Program-made: the position numbers and the translations under genes
Assembly (NCBI RefSeq): GCF_018199995.1
Contig: NZ_CP073578.1
Span: 1,612,001-1,676,000, forward strand
DNA length: 64,000 bases
Source: Photobacterium sp. GJ3
GTDB taxonomy: Bacteria; Pseudomonadota; Gammaproteobacteria; Enterobacterales; Vibrionaceae
Direction of reading: 5' to 3'
Notes under the pieces: generated by a model
Seen by the model: the letters and a program-made list of their open reading frames with translations, nothing else
Told to the model about the DNA's origin: nothing
Databases searched by the model: none
Shown here: positions 45,703 through 54,322 of the stretch, piece by piece
How the letters are laid out: the number at the start of each line of letters is the position of its first letter
Position numbering within the stretch: the first letter of the stretch is position 1

Positions 45703-46835
45703 GCCTGTTCTCCTGCCTCAGCCGTTTCTGCAGTCCAGTACATCGACGCTTCGATTGCCGTGAGCAGGCGTTCAATATCCGCCGGATACACATCACCAAT
45801 ATTCCCGATCCGGAAACAGTCCGCATCCGACACTTTGCCCGGATAAATCACAAATCCCTTGGCTTTCAGGCTGTCATAAAATCGCTTGAAGTTGTAAGAC
45901 GGAGATTCCGGAGAATAAAACGAGGTAATGATCGGAGAATGTAAGGTTTCATCCAGCAGGCAACAAAAGCCAAGTTTCTGCATGCCTTTCACCAGCGTGG
46001 TTTGATTGGTGTGATAGCGCTGGTAACGTGCAGACACACCACCTTCCCCGGCCAGTTCCGTCAGTGCCTGTGCGAAAGCGCGAACCGTATGGGTCGGAGA
46101 CGTAAACCGCCATTTCCCCTGATTCACTTCCATGCAATGCCATTGATCGTAAAGATCCAGACTCAGCGAACGCGCCTGACCTTTGCATGACTCAAGCAGT
46201 GCGCGCCGGGCAATCACGAAACCAAAACCCGGTACACCCTGAATACATTTATTCGCCGAGCTGATCAGGAAATCGATTCCCAGCTCGCCCATATCCATCG
46301 GAATTCCACCAAAGCTGGACATGGCATCCAGAATCATCACTTTTCCGGCAGCCTTCACGCGCTGTGCCACAGCTTCGAGCGGGTTCAGCATCCCTGTCGT
46401 GGTTTCACAGTGAACCATCGCCACATGGGTGATCTCTGGCTGATCAGACAGCAACTGAGACAATGCGTCGAGATTCGGCTGACTGACCTCCCCCAGATCC
46501 CAGTTCAGGTGGGGAATATTCAGAACCTCAGCAATTTGTGCGATCCGGGCCCCATAGGCACCGTTATTGATCACCAGCACACGACCGTCTGCCGGGATGA
46601 CAGAACCCAGAGTCGCCTCAACAGAGGCTGTGCCGCTGCCCTGCATAAGCACGCTGGTATATCCGTCGTGGCAGGTTGCAAGCTGAACCAATTGCTGACG
46701 GATATGCTGAACAACGCCAAGGTTGTATTCATCGTCCCAGGTACACCAGTCTTTCAGCATGGCTTCGCGAACGGTGCGAGAAGTCGTGAGAGGGCCCGGA
46801 GTCAGAAGCAGATATTGATTATCAGAGTGTGCCAT
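45699..46835 (-). CDS. phnW: 2-aminoethylphosphonate-pyruvate transaminase
   Basis: PhnW converts 2-aminoethylphosphonate and pyruvate to phosphonoacetaldehyde and alanine. The chosen start 46835 ([19 protein letters not shown]) has GGAAAA upstream; the upstream ATG at 46847 falls inside the operator palindrome. The 378-aa class V aminotransferase shows [33 protein letters not shown] and the PLP Lys in [12 protein letters not shown]. First gene of the degradation operon, divergent from the transporter genes, with a PhnR-type operator between operator-proximal promoter and start. Confidence 0.95.
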   Translation of the reverse strand: MAHSDNQYLLLTPGPLTTSRTVREAMLKDWCTWDDEYNLGVVQHIRQQLVQLATCHDGYTSVLMQGSGTASVEATLGSVIPADGRVLVINNGAYGARIAQIAEVLNIPHLNWDLGEVSQPNLDALSQLLSDQPEITHVAMVHCETTTGMLNPLEAVAQRVKAAGKVMILDAMSSFGGIPMDMGELGIDFLISSANKCIQGVPGFGFVIARRALLESCKGQARSLSLDLYDQWHCMEVNQGKWRFTSPTHTVRAFAQALTELAGEGGVSARYQRYHTNQTTLVKGMQKLGFCCLLDETLHSPIITSFYSPESPSYNFKRFYDSLKAKGFVIYPGKVSDADCFRIGNIGDVYPADIERLLTAIEASMYWTAETAEAGEQA

Positions 46836-46846
46836 TGTCTTTTCCA

Positions 46847-46862
46847 TTTGGACTATACCAGA
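46847..46862 (-). promoter_or_regulatory. PhnR-type operator 1, in front of phnW
   Basis: Read on the minus strand TCTGGTATAGTCCAAA; the plus strand is TTTGGACTATACCAGA. It shares the TGG-N6-CCA dyad with sites 2 and 3. It ends 12 bases before the phnW start. Confidence 0.7.
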
Positions 46863-47063
46863 TTTACAACGCACTATAGCGAGGGCCTCGCCACGCTGTA
46901 AACGGACCGGAAGGACTCTTCATAAAAGATTCATAATGACGATGTTCGGCGATCTTTCGCGTGAATTTGCGCTGGATCACGATCACATCACGCTCATAAA
47001 ACTGACATCTACAAATCATAGAATTGTCACAAAGCCCGCCTAGCATTTGCCGTGTTGAATAAA

Positions 47064-47079
47064 TCTGGTACAGACCAAA
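47064..47079 (+). promoter_or_regulatory. PhnR-type operator 2, in front of the AEP binding protein gene
   Basis: TCTGGTACAGACCAAA, a TGGT-N4-ACCA dyad, 21 bases before the start at 47100. The dyad type fits HutC-subfamily GntR regulators, one of which is encoded at 51203. Confidence 0.75.
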
Positions 47080-47099
47080 TTGACCTTTAGGATGAATCA

Positions 47100-48113
47100 A
47101 TGAAAAAGACATGGCTTGTTGCACCACTGACCGCGCTGATGGCGCTGACCAGCACACAAACGTTCGCGGCTGAGGAATTAACGGTTTACACCGCATTTGA
47201 AACAGACATGCTGGCGAAGTTTAAAAAGGGATTTGAACAGGCAAACCCAGACATTGAAATCAAATGGGTGCGCGATTCAACCGGTATCATGACGGCCAAG
47301 CTTCTGGCTGAAAAATCCAACCCTCGCGCAGATGTCGTCTGGGGGCTGGCGGGCTCTTCTATGGCTCTGCTGAAAGAAGAAGGGGTCCTGAAGCCTTATC
47401 AGCCAAAAGACCTGAAGAAAATTCATACCAATCTGATTGACCCGCAAGCAAACCCGGCCTGGTTCGGGAACGATGCCTTTTTCAATGCGGTTTGCTTTAA
47501 CGAAAAAGTGGCCAAGCAGCTTGGCCTGAAAAAGCCAGCATCCTGGGAAGATCTGCTGAAGCCTGAATACAAAGGCCAGATTGCGATGCCGAATCCGGCC
47601 TCTTCCGGTACCGGCTATATGCAGGTTTCTGCCTGGTTACAAACCATGGGTGATCAGCAGGGCTGGGACTACATGTCAAAGCTGGACAAAAACATTGCCC
47701 ATTACACCCACTCGGGTTCTAAACCTTGTGTTCAGGCAGGTATGGGTGAAGTCGCCATCGGAATTTCTATGGCCATCCGTGGGGCCAAACTGAAATCTCA
47801 GGGCGCACCGATCGACATTATCCTGCCGAAAGGCGGTGTGGGCTGGGAAGCCGAAGCGGTCGGTCTGGTCAATACCCAATCCGATGCGGCGAAACGTCTG
47901 GTGGACTGGTCGCTGTCGAAAGACGCCAACAAACTTTACAACGAGTTTTATCCGGTCGTGGGTCATCAGGAAGTGAACAAGCCCGTGAAAAACTACCCGA
48001 ATGTTCAGCAGGCCATGGTGAAAATGGACTTTTCGAAAATGGCAGTCAGCCGCGAAGCTGTGCTGAAAACCTGGTCTGAGAAGTTCGACGCAAAATCTGA
48101 ACCGCGTTCTTAA
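47100..48113 (+). CDS. 2-aminoethylphosphonate ABC transporter, periplasmic substrate-binding protein (PhnS2-like)
   Basis: 337 aa with a signal peptide (MKKTWLVAPLTALMALTSTQTFAA). The fold is that of iron/AEP-type binding proteins: LTVYTAFETDMLAKFKKGFE, NPRADVVWGLAGSS, and a substrate-contact region MPNPASSGTGYMQVSAWLQ. It captures AEP in the periplasm for the downstream ATPase and permease. The operator at 47064 overlaps the promoter region. A strong terminator lies between it and the ATPase gene, which has its own operator, so the binding protein can be made in excess. Confidence 0.9.
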   Translation: MKKTWLVAPLTALMALTSTQTFAAEELTVYTAFETDMLAKFKKGFEQANPDIEIKWVRDSTGIMTAKLLAEKSNPRADVVWGLAGSSMALLKEEGVLKPYQPKDLKKIHTNLIDPQANPAWFGNDAFFNAVCFNEKVAKQLGLKKPASWEDLLKPEYKGQIAMPNPASSGTGYMQVSAWLQTMGDQQGWDYMSKLDKNIAHYTHSGSKPCVQAGMGEVAIGISMAIRGAKLKSQGAPIDIILPKGGVGWEAEAVGLVNTQSDAAKRLVDWSLSKDANKLYNEFYPVVGHQEVNKPVKNYPNVQQAMVKMDFSKMAVSREAVLKTWSEKFDAKSEPRS

Positions 48114-48137
48114 TCCTCCCTCACCGCTGACATCAGA

Positions 48138-48165
48138 ACAGCCAGTATTGACTGGCTGTTTTTTT
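48138..48165 (+). terminator. Terminator after the binding-protein gene
   Basis: ACAGCCAGT-ATTG-ACTGGCTGT is a perfect 9-bp stem followed by TTTTTT, 25 bases after the stop. Confidence 0.9.
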
Positions 48166-48252
48166 ATTTTTTTGATTTGACGCACAACGGGACATCCGCT
48201 GTCTTTTTTTCGTCAAGCTTCTGTCATCGAAGTGTCACTCACGCCATCTAAA

Positions 48253-48268
48253 TTTGGTATATACCAAA
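48253..48268 (+). promoter_or_regulatory. PhnR-type operator 3, in front of the ATPase gene
   Basis: TTTGGTATATACCAAA is a perfect 16-base palindrome 18 bases before ATG 48287. It is the most symmetric of the three related sites. Confidence 0.8.
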
Positions 48269-48286
48269 CAGAGAAATGATTTTGCT

Positions 48287-49363
48287 ATGGAAACTTACCT
48301 GAAAATCTCGCATGTCGGTAAACAGTTCGGCCAGTTTACTGCCCTGGAAAACATCTCGCTTGAAATGAACAAAGGCGAATTTATCTGTTTTCTCGGGCCG
48401 TCCGGCTGCGGAAAAACCACCCTGCTGCGTGCCATTGCCGGTTTGGATCTGGCAAGTTCCGGCACCATAGAGCAAGCGGGAAAAGACATTACTTACCTGC
48501 CGCCGGAAAAGCGTGACTTTGGCATTGTGTTTCAATCCTATGCCTTATTTCCAAACCTGACCGTCAGCGAAAATCTCAGTCTGGGGCTCCGCAATCAGGG
48601 CAAATCTGTGTCAGAAGTGGCCGACATTGTGACGCAATGGCTGGAAACCATTGCCCTGCCCAACGCCGGACACAAGTATCCTAACCAGCTTTCCGGTGGT
48701 CAGCAGCAGCGGGTTGCACTGGCCCGAGCCTTATCATTATCGCCAGGATTGTTACTGCTTGATGAACCCCTCTCGGCGCTGGATGCAAAAGTCCGGGGAC
48801 ACCTGCGGGAAGAAATTCGCCGCTTACAGCGTCAGATGGGCATTACCACCATCATGGTGACCCATGATCAGGAAGAAGCCCTGGCAATGGCAGACCGCAT
48901 TGTGGTGATGAATCACGGCAGTGTTGAGCAGGTTGGGACGCCGCAAGAGATTTATCAGTATCCGGCTTCCCGCTTTGTCGCTGAGTTTGTCGGTCAGATG
49001 AACTTCCTGCCTGCCTCCGTGGTCAGCGAACATCAGATGCGAGTCGGTGAAACGCTGCTGCCTTTACCGGCAGAGCAATTGAAACGCGGCGAACAGGTCG
49101 AACTGGGGTTACGTCCGGAAGATTTACATTTTCTGCCAGCCGGAGAGCAAAGCGACAGCAGCCTGCTGGTCCAGGTGAAAGATCTTGAGTTTCAGGGCAC
49201 CTTTCTACGCGCCGACTGCCAGCTTCAGGGGGCACATCGTCTGCCAAGCATCAAAGTGGACGTGCCGATTCGGGAAACCCGGCAGCTTGGCCTGAGCCGG
49301 GGTCATTATCTGCACCTTCATATTGCAGAGAAACACATACAGATTTACCGCACAAGCCAATAA
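48287..49363 (+). CDS. 2-aminoethylphosphonate ABC transporter, ATP-binding protein (PhnT2-like)
   Basis: 358 aa. ATG 48287 begins METYLKISHVGKQFG. Walker A is GPSGCGKTT, the signature LSGGQQQRVALARAL, Walker B LLLLDEPLSALD and the H-loop VTHDQEE. A C-terminal TOBE-like regulatory domain follows (LGLRPEDLHFLPAG). It energises import of AEP with the adjacent permease. It has its own operator palindrome upstream and lies 12 bases before the permease start. Confidence 0.93.
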   Translation: METYLKISHVGKQFGQFTALENISLEMNKGEFICFLGPSGCGKTTLLRAIAGLDLASSGTIEQAGKDITYLPPEKRDFGIVFQSYALFPNLTVSENLSLGLRNQGKSVSEVADIVTQWLETIALPNAGHKYPNQLSGGQQQRVALARALSLSPGLLLLDEPLSALDAKVRGHLREEIRRLQRQMGITTIMVTHDQEEALAMADRIVVMNHGSVEQVGTPQEIYQYPASRFVAEFVGQMNFLPASVVSEHQMRVGETLLPLPAEQLKRGEQVELGLRPEDLHFLPAGEQSDSSLLVQVKDLEFQGTFLRADCQLQGAHRLPSIKVDVPIRETRQLGLSRGHYLHLHIAEKHIQIYRTSQ

Positions 49364-49375
49364 CAGGACGCGATC

Positions 49376-51106
49376 ATGACTCAACTGACACACTCGCAAG
49401 TTGCCGTGAAACCGGGTCTGTTTCAGTCCCTTATCCACCTGAGACACAGCCTCGGCAGGGATAACCTGACACTCGGGATACTGCTGACTGGCTTCGCCGG
49501 TCTGATGGCCCTGTTCATCGTTGCCCCTTTGCTGGCCATGCTGCAAAAAAGTATCGAAAACGCAGACGGTGAGTTTGTCGGCCTGGCGAATTTTGCAGAA
49601 TACTTTGCTTCACCTGCGTTATGGCTGTCCCTGCAAAATACGCTGGTCATTGGCGGTATTGTCACTGTCTTCGTCGGTGTTCTCGCTTTTGGTTATGCTT
49701 ATGCGCTGACCCGGAGCTGTATGCCACTGAAAGGCCTGTTCACCATCATTGGTTCTGCACCAATTCTTGCACCCTCACTGCTGCCAGCGATTAGCCTGAT
49801 CTATCTGTTCGGTAATCAGGGCATCGCCAAAGACATCCTGATGGGACACAGTATTTACGGTCCGATTGGGATTGCCATCGGCCTGATTTTCTGGACTTTC
49901 CCTCACGCACTCATGATTGTGACAACGTCACTCAAAACGTCCGATGCCCGCCTGTATGAAGCGGCAAAAGCGCTTAACACATCGCCCATCCGGACTTTTT
50001 TTCTGGTCACCCTGCCAGGAGCGAAATTTGGTCTGATCAGCGCTTTGATTGTTGTGTTCACTTTGGTGGTCTGTGATTTTGGTGTGCCCAAAGTCATTGG
50101 TGGCCATTACAACGTGCTGGCCACAGATATTTTCAAGCAGGTTGTCGGACAGCAAAACTTCGCCATGGGAGCCGTGACCTCTGTCGTGCTCTTACTCCCG
50201 GCTCTGCTGGCTTTCGCCGGAGATCGCTGGGTTCAGAAAAAACAACAACATCTGTTCGATGCCCGCTCAGTCGCTTACCAGCCTGAGCCAAACCGCCTGC
50301 GGGATGGGTTTTGCCTGGTATTTTGCACCGTAATTGCGCTGGCGATTCTCACTGTGATTGGCATGGCCATTTATGGTTCCCTGGTCACTTTCTGGCCCTG
50401 GGACACTTCTCTGAGCCTCAATAACTACAACTTCTCAGAATTCAGCACTTACGGCTGGACTCCCTATTTCAGTTCCCTGAAACTGGCCGCTGCTGTCGCC
50501 CTGATCGGGACAGGGGTCATTTTTACCTGCGCTTACTGCATTGAAAAAGGCCGCAGCTTTGCCCCATTAAGAAACCTGCTACACATGCTGGCAATTCTGC
50601 CGATGGCTGTGCCGGGTATGGTCCTTGGTCTGGGTTACATTTTCTTTTTCAACCAGAGCGAGAATCCCCTGTCCTGGTTGTATGGCACCCTGACAATTCT
50701 GGTTGTGAATACCGTCACCCACTACTACACCGTGGGCCATATGACAGCGCTGACAGCCCTGAAGCAGTTACCGGGCGAAATTGAAGCCATCTCTGCTTCT
50801 TTGAATGTGTCGCAGTTCAAAACGTTCTGGAAAGTCACGGTTCCGGTCTGCATGCCTGCCATTCTGGATATCGCCGCGTATTTGTTTGTAAATGCGATGA
50901 CCACAACGTCGGCCATTGTCTTTCTCTACGCGACCGATACCATGCCAGCATCGGTCTCGGTCCTGAATATGGATGATGCAGGTCAGACCGGGGCTGCGGC
51001 AGCCATGGCGGTGATGATTCTACTCACAGCAGCCGGAATTAAATTACTCCACCTTGGTGCCAGTAAAATCAGTGACCGCTACACTCAGGCTTGGCGAAAA
51101 CGTTAA
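49376..51106 (+). CDS. 2-aminoethylphosphonate ABC transporter, fused permease (PhnU2-like)
   Basis: 576 aa with about twelve transmembrane helices and two permease domains in one chain. Each half has an EAA-type coupling loop: LYEAAKALNTSPIRTFFLVTLPGAK in the first and EIEAISASLNVSQFKTFWKVTVPV in the second. This two-in-one layout is usual for the Fe/AEP importer group. It forms the whole membrane channel, so no separate second permease gene is needed. Confidence 0.92.
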   Translation: MTQLTHSQVAVKPGLFQSLIHLRHSLGRDNLTLGILLTGFAGLMALFIVAPLLAMLQKSIENADGEFVGLANFAEYFASPALWLSLQNTLVIGGIVTVFVGVLAFGYAYALTRSCMPLKGLFTIIGSAPILAPSLLPAISLIYLFGNQGIAKDILMGHSIYGPIGIAIGLIFWTFPHALMIVTTSLKTSDARLYEAAKALNTSPIRTFFLVTLPGAKFGLISALIVVFTLVVCDFGVPKVIGGHYNVLATDIFKQVVGQQNFAMGAVTSVVLLLPALLAFAGDRWVQKKQQHLFDARSVAYQPEPNRLRDGFCLVFCTVIALAILTVIGMAIYGSLVTFWPWDTSLSLNNYNFSEFSTYGWTPYFSSLKLAAAVALIGTGVIFTCAYCIEKGRSFAPLRNLLHMLAILPMAVPGMVLGLGYIFFFNQSENPLSWLYGTLTILVVNTVTHYYTVGHMTALTALKQLPGEIEAISASLNVSQFKTFWKVTVPVCMPAILDIAAYLFVNAMTTTSAIVFLYATDTMPASVSVLNMDDAGQTGAAAAMAVMILLTAAGIKLLHLGASKISDRYTQAWRKR

Positions 51107-51202
51107 AATCTGAGCATGCTGAACAGACTGCGCTCACGACAAACGGCCATGAGCGCCTATCATATCGAACCGCAAGAAACGGTCGGAACAGGATAATTAA
51201 AC

Positions 51203-51901
51203 GTGCAATATCTAAAAATCATGGAAGCCATTAACGAGCAGATTGATGCGGGCCTCCTCTCCGGCGGGCATAAACTGCCAGCGGAACGAAAATTGGCAGA
51301 GTCTTTCAGTACAACGCGCGTGACGCTGCGTGAATCACTGGCGTTGCTGGAAGCAGAAGGCAAACTTTACCGGGAAGATCGTCGTGGCTGGTTTGTCTCG
51401 CCTGATCCGCTGATTTACGATCCGACCTACACCACGGATTTCCCGGCCATGGCAGCGTCTCAGGGACGGAGAGCCCGCTCAGAGCTATTATCAGCCAAGC
51501 GTGTTCCGGCAAGCCGCCGTGCAGCATCTTTACTGAATGTGAAGCCGCTGACCGAAGTGTACCGGATTGATCGGTTGCGTTTTCTAGATGAGCGGCCCGT
51601 TGTTGTTGTCACCAACTTTATCTCGCCCCAGCATTTCCCGGATCTCTTTGAGCACGATATTACGGACTCGCTCACCACAACCTATCGCGAGCAATACGGC
51701 GTGATCTATTCCAAAACTCGGTTTCGGGTCCGGTCAACCTCTCTGATGGCAGAAACAGCGCATCACTTGCGCGCCACCTCAGGAACACCCGCCATGTTTG
51801 TGGAACGGGTCAACTACGATCAGCACGGCAATCTGATTGACTGTGATTTAGAGTACTGGCGCCACGACGCCATTCTGATCGAGTCCACAGCGACTATCTG
51901 A
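51203..51901 (+). CDS. phnR: GntR-family (HutC/UTRA) regulator of the phosphonate locus
   Basis: 232 aa from GTG 51203, with AGGA upstream. The N-terminal GntR winged helix shows LPAERKLAESFSTTRVTLRESLALLEAEGKLYREDRRGWFV. The C-terminal UTRA domain (EVYRIDRLRFLDERPVVVVTNFI, MFVERVNYDQHGNLIDCDLEYWR) binds a small ligand, presumably AEP or a derivative. It probably represses the three operators at 46847, 47064 and 48253 and is released by the ligand. Confidence 0.88.
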   Translation: MQYLKIMEAINEQIDAGLLSGGHKLPAERKLAESFSTTRVTLRESLALLEAEGKLYREDRRGWFVSPDPLIYDPTYTTDFPAMAASQGRRARSELLSAKRVPASRRAASLLNVKPLTEVYRIDRLRFLDERPVVVVTNFISPQHFPDLFEHDITDSLTTTYREQYGVIYSKTRFRVRSTSLMAETAHHLRATSGTPAMFVERVNYDQHGNLIDCDLEYWRHDAILIESTATI

Positions 51902-51923
51902 GATATTCAGAACCTGCCATCCA

Positions 51924-51952
51924 AAAGAAAAGGCGCGATGCGCCTTTTCTTT
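51924..51952. terminator. Bidirectional terminator between phnR and the PEP-CTERM gene
   Basis: AAAGAAAAGGCGC-GAT-GCGCCTTTTCTTT is a perfect 13-bp stem with A and T runs on both sides, serving phnR (plus) and the converging PEP-CTERM gene (minus). Confidence 0.85.
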
Positions 51953-51975
51953 CCAATCAGCTGTATCACTCGATC

Positions 51976-52764
51976 TTATTTGCGTTTTTGATTCATCCGA
52001 CGGCGCATCGCAGCCAGACCCAATAACGCCGTTCCCAGATACGCAATGCTGGCAGGCTCCGGCATTGGCACACCGACACCCGTGGCAGAAATATTCGCGA
52101 TGATCACTGCGGTATTAATATTCTCTTCAATGGTTTCAAAACCAGTCGCAAACCCACCATTTGCCAGAAAGCCCTGAATGTTGATCGTATAGTTGATGCC
52201 ATTCACCGTCACCACATCGGTAAAATCAGCGGTTGTGACCGTGATGATATCGGCGCAGCCATTGATATTCACGCCCGAGCCATTTGCCCCCCCATTTGCA
52301 CAAGGATCGTCCCCGTTGGGCGTTTCGTTATGCGTAAAGCTAAAGACAAAATCAAGGTTAATGGGGGTGCCACCGTCAATGGTGACTGTGGTACTCAGCA
52401 TCAGATCGGTCGAGAGCAAGCTTGCACCATCGCCTGAGATGATATTATTACGATGTGTAAACATCCCCAGCTGGAAATCCGGGCTCATCATGGCGTCGGT
52501 ATCAAAAGCTGTAGAAAACCCTGTGACGGCGTCAAAATCATAACCACTTTGCGGGCCGCCCGTGTTAAACGGAACCCCCCATCGTAACAGTGGGTTGCTT
52601 GTTCCATCACCCAATGCAACCGGCTGGCCGCTCCCGCCTGTCGCAGTGCTGTTCACCCAGGAACCGGTGAAATCTCCGAAATCGACCTGTACAATGGCTG
52701 CACTCGCTTGTGCACCAGCCAACATCATCACACTGTATAACGCATATTTACTGAACTTTTTCAT
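51976..52764 (-). CDS. THxN-family PEP-CTERM sorted exported protein, copy 1
   Basis: From ATG 52764 (MKKFSKYALYSVMMLAGAQASAA), with GGAGAAG upstream, the protein is 262 aa. It has an N-terminal signal peptide, a beta-rich body with the THRN tetrapeptide (MFTHRNN) that names the family, a PCANGG...NGCADIITVTTADF block, and a C-terminal PEP-CTERM signal: PMPEPASIAYLGTALLGLAA then RRR. Exosortase cuts at such tails, often releasing proteins with extracellular polysaccharide. No exosortase gene is in the window. A second family member follows at 53156. Confidence 0.85.
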   Translation of the reverse strand: MKKFSKYALYSVMMLAGAQASAAIVQVDFGDFTGSWVNSTATGGSGQPVALGDGTSNPLLRWGVPFNTGGPQSGYDFDAVTGFSTAFDTDAMMSPDFQLGMFTHRNNIISGDGASLLSTDLMLSTTVTIDGGTPINLDFVFSFTHNETPNGDDPCANGGANGSGVNINGCADIITVTTADFTDVVTVNGINYTINIQGFLANGGFATGFETIEENINTAVIIANISATGVGVPMPEPASIAYLGTALLGLAAMRRRMNQKRK

Positions 52765-53106
52765 GGTACTTCTCCACTTCCCCAAACAACATTGTTGTGT
52801 ACGAAACAGATCAATCAAAGTGCGTGCCAACGGCAGTTACATCGCTCTCAGGAATAAGAAAAATACCAATACGCCCATGCCGTTTGCTGAAAAAACAATA
52901 GGTTGTCAACATCACTTTTCTGGAAACTCAATCAGCCGGAGGACACCAGTATGACGCAATGTGGCCGAACCTGACCCCGGATGTAAAGATTCCTGACAAG
53001 GATGTAGAGATGACTGAAAAGGATGTCTTGATGTTTGTTGAGATGATTGGGGCAGGTTTGACATTTCTGGAGAGAACAACAGGCGGTTAGCGTTTCTATA
53101 AAGCAA
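52765..53106. other. Intergenic region between the two PEP-CTERM genes
   Basis: About 340 bases with no supported gene. It contains the promoter for the first PEP-CTERM gene; nothing else stands out. Confidence 0.4.
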
Positions 53107-53125
53107 AAGGCGCGTAAAGCGCCTT
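53107..53125 (-). terminator. Terminator after the second PEP-CTERM gene
   Basis: On the minus strand AAGGCGC-TTTAC-GCGCCTT continues into TTTGC, about 30 bases after the stop at 53156. Confidence 0.65.
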
Positions 53126-53155
53126 AAATCAACCGATGTCAATTTTCGTGACAGA

Positions 53156-53947
53156 TCACCGACGCCGGCCTAAACGACGGCGGATTGCCGCAAAGCCCAG
53201 TAACGAGGTGGCCAGGTAGGCTAAACTGGCCGGCTCAGACACAGGCACGCTGATATCCGTTGCCGAGATATTGGCAATAATGGTAGCAAAGTTGGTGTTT
53301 TGCTCAATCGTCTGAAAACTTTCAGCGTACATCCCATTCGCGAGGAAACCCTGAATGTTGATGGTATAAGCAATGTTATCAATCACAATCACATCGCTGA
53401 ACTGTGCTGTCGTGACTGTAATGATATCTGCGCACCCATTAATATTCACGCCACTGCCGTTTGGCATCCCGTTTGCGCAAGGATCCGCCGGATTTGGTGT
53501 TTCGAAATGTGTAAAACTAAATACAAAATCGACATCAATCGGTGAACTACCATCAATAGATACGGTTGTACTCAACTGCAGATCCACTGATTGCAGACTT
53601 GAAAAACCGTCGCTGATGAAAATTGGGTTATTTAAGTGTGTAAACATACCTAGCGAGAAATCTGTACTACTCCCGGCATCAGTATCAAAACTGGTTGCCA
53701 TAGCGGGCATTGATTGAAAGTCGTATCCACTTTGTGGATCATTTGCTGAAGGCGGTGTTCCCCATCGTAGCTGAGGGTTGCTTGTTCCGTTTCCTGTTGC
53801 GACGGGTTGTCCCGCTCCAGCCGTCGCAGATGCATTGATCCACGAACCAGTAAAATTACCAAACTGAACTGTCACGATATCTGCATACGCATTTCCGGCA
53901 GCAATCAGTGACAAACTGAATAAAGTTGTTCTAACCAGACGTTTCAT
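53156..53947 (-). CDS. THxN-family PEP-CTERM-like exported protein, copy 2
   Basis: 263 aa from ATG 53947 (MKRLVRTTLFSLSLIAAGNAYA), with AAGGAGAG upstream. The body is a clear paralogue of the 51976-52764 product, including FTHLNNP, PCANGMPNGSGVNINGCADI and YTINIQGFLANG. The C-terminal signal is VSEPASLAYLATSLLGFAAIRRRLGRRR: the first Pro of the PEP motif is replaced by Ser, but the helix and basic end are intact. It may be processed by the same exosortase or poorly. Confidence 0.83.
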   Translation of the reverse strand: MKRLVRTTLFSLSLIAAGNAYADIVTVQFGNFTGSWINASATAGAGQPVATGNGTSNPQLRWGTPPSANDPQSGYDFQSMPAMATSFDTDAGSSTDFSLGMFTHLNNPIFISDGFSSLQSVDLQLSTTVSIDGSSPIDVDFVFSFTHFETPNPADPCANGMPNGSGVNINGCADIITVTTAQFSDVIVIDNIAYTINIQGFLANGMYAESFQTIEQNTNFATIIANISATDISVPVSEPASLAYLATSLLGFAAIRRRLGRRR

Positions 53948-54322
53948 GTTCGCTCTCCTTCTATAAGGTGCACACTCAATGCAATTCATGTGTTACAAGG
54001 AGCATGCCAATTCTGGTGTGTCGCGACGGCCTCTTACCTCACCAGAGATTGAACATTGGAAAAACGCTTATTGAAACAGCCTGTTAAAACAAAACTTTTG
54101 TCACACTAAAATTTTAATCTCCCTACGTGGCAGCTCTTAAAATTAAGAATCCAGTCTCAGAATTCAGCCAAATGTAAAATCCGCTGACACTTTCCCGGAC
54201 ATGAGAAAGCTGCGCGTTCCCAAAGATTGCGCTCAAAACCACAACGCTGTTCGTATCATCCTTTGGCACAGGCATACTTCTCTTTTATGCTTGCTTGAAC
54301 ATCAGCCCAAAGAGTGATTTGA
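53948..54322. other. Intergenic region between a PEP-CTERM gene and the flippase gene
   Basis: About 375 bases of divergent promoter region. No operator, small RNA or small gene is evident. Confidence 0.4.
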
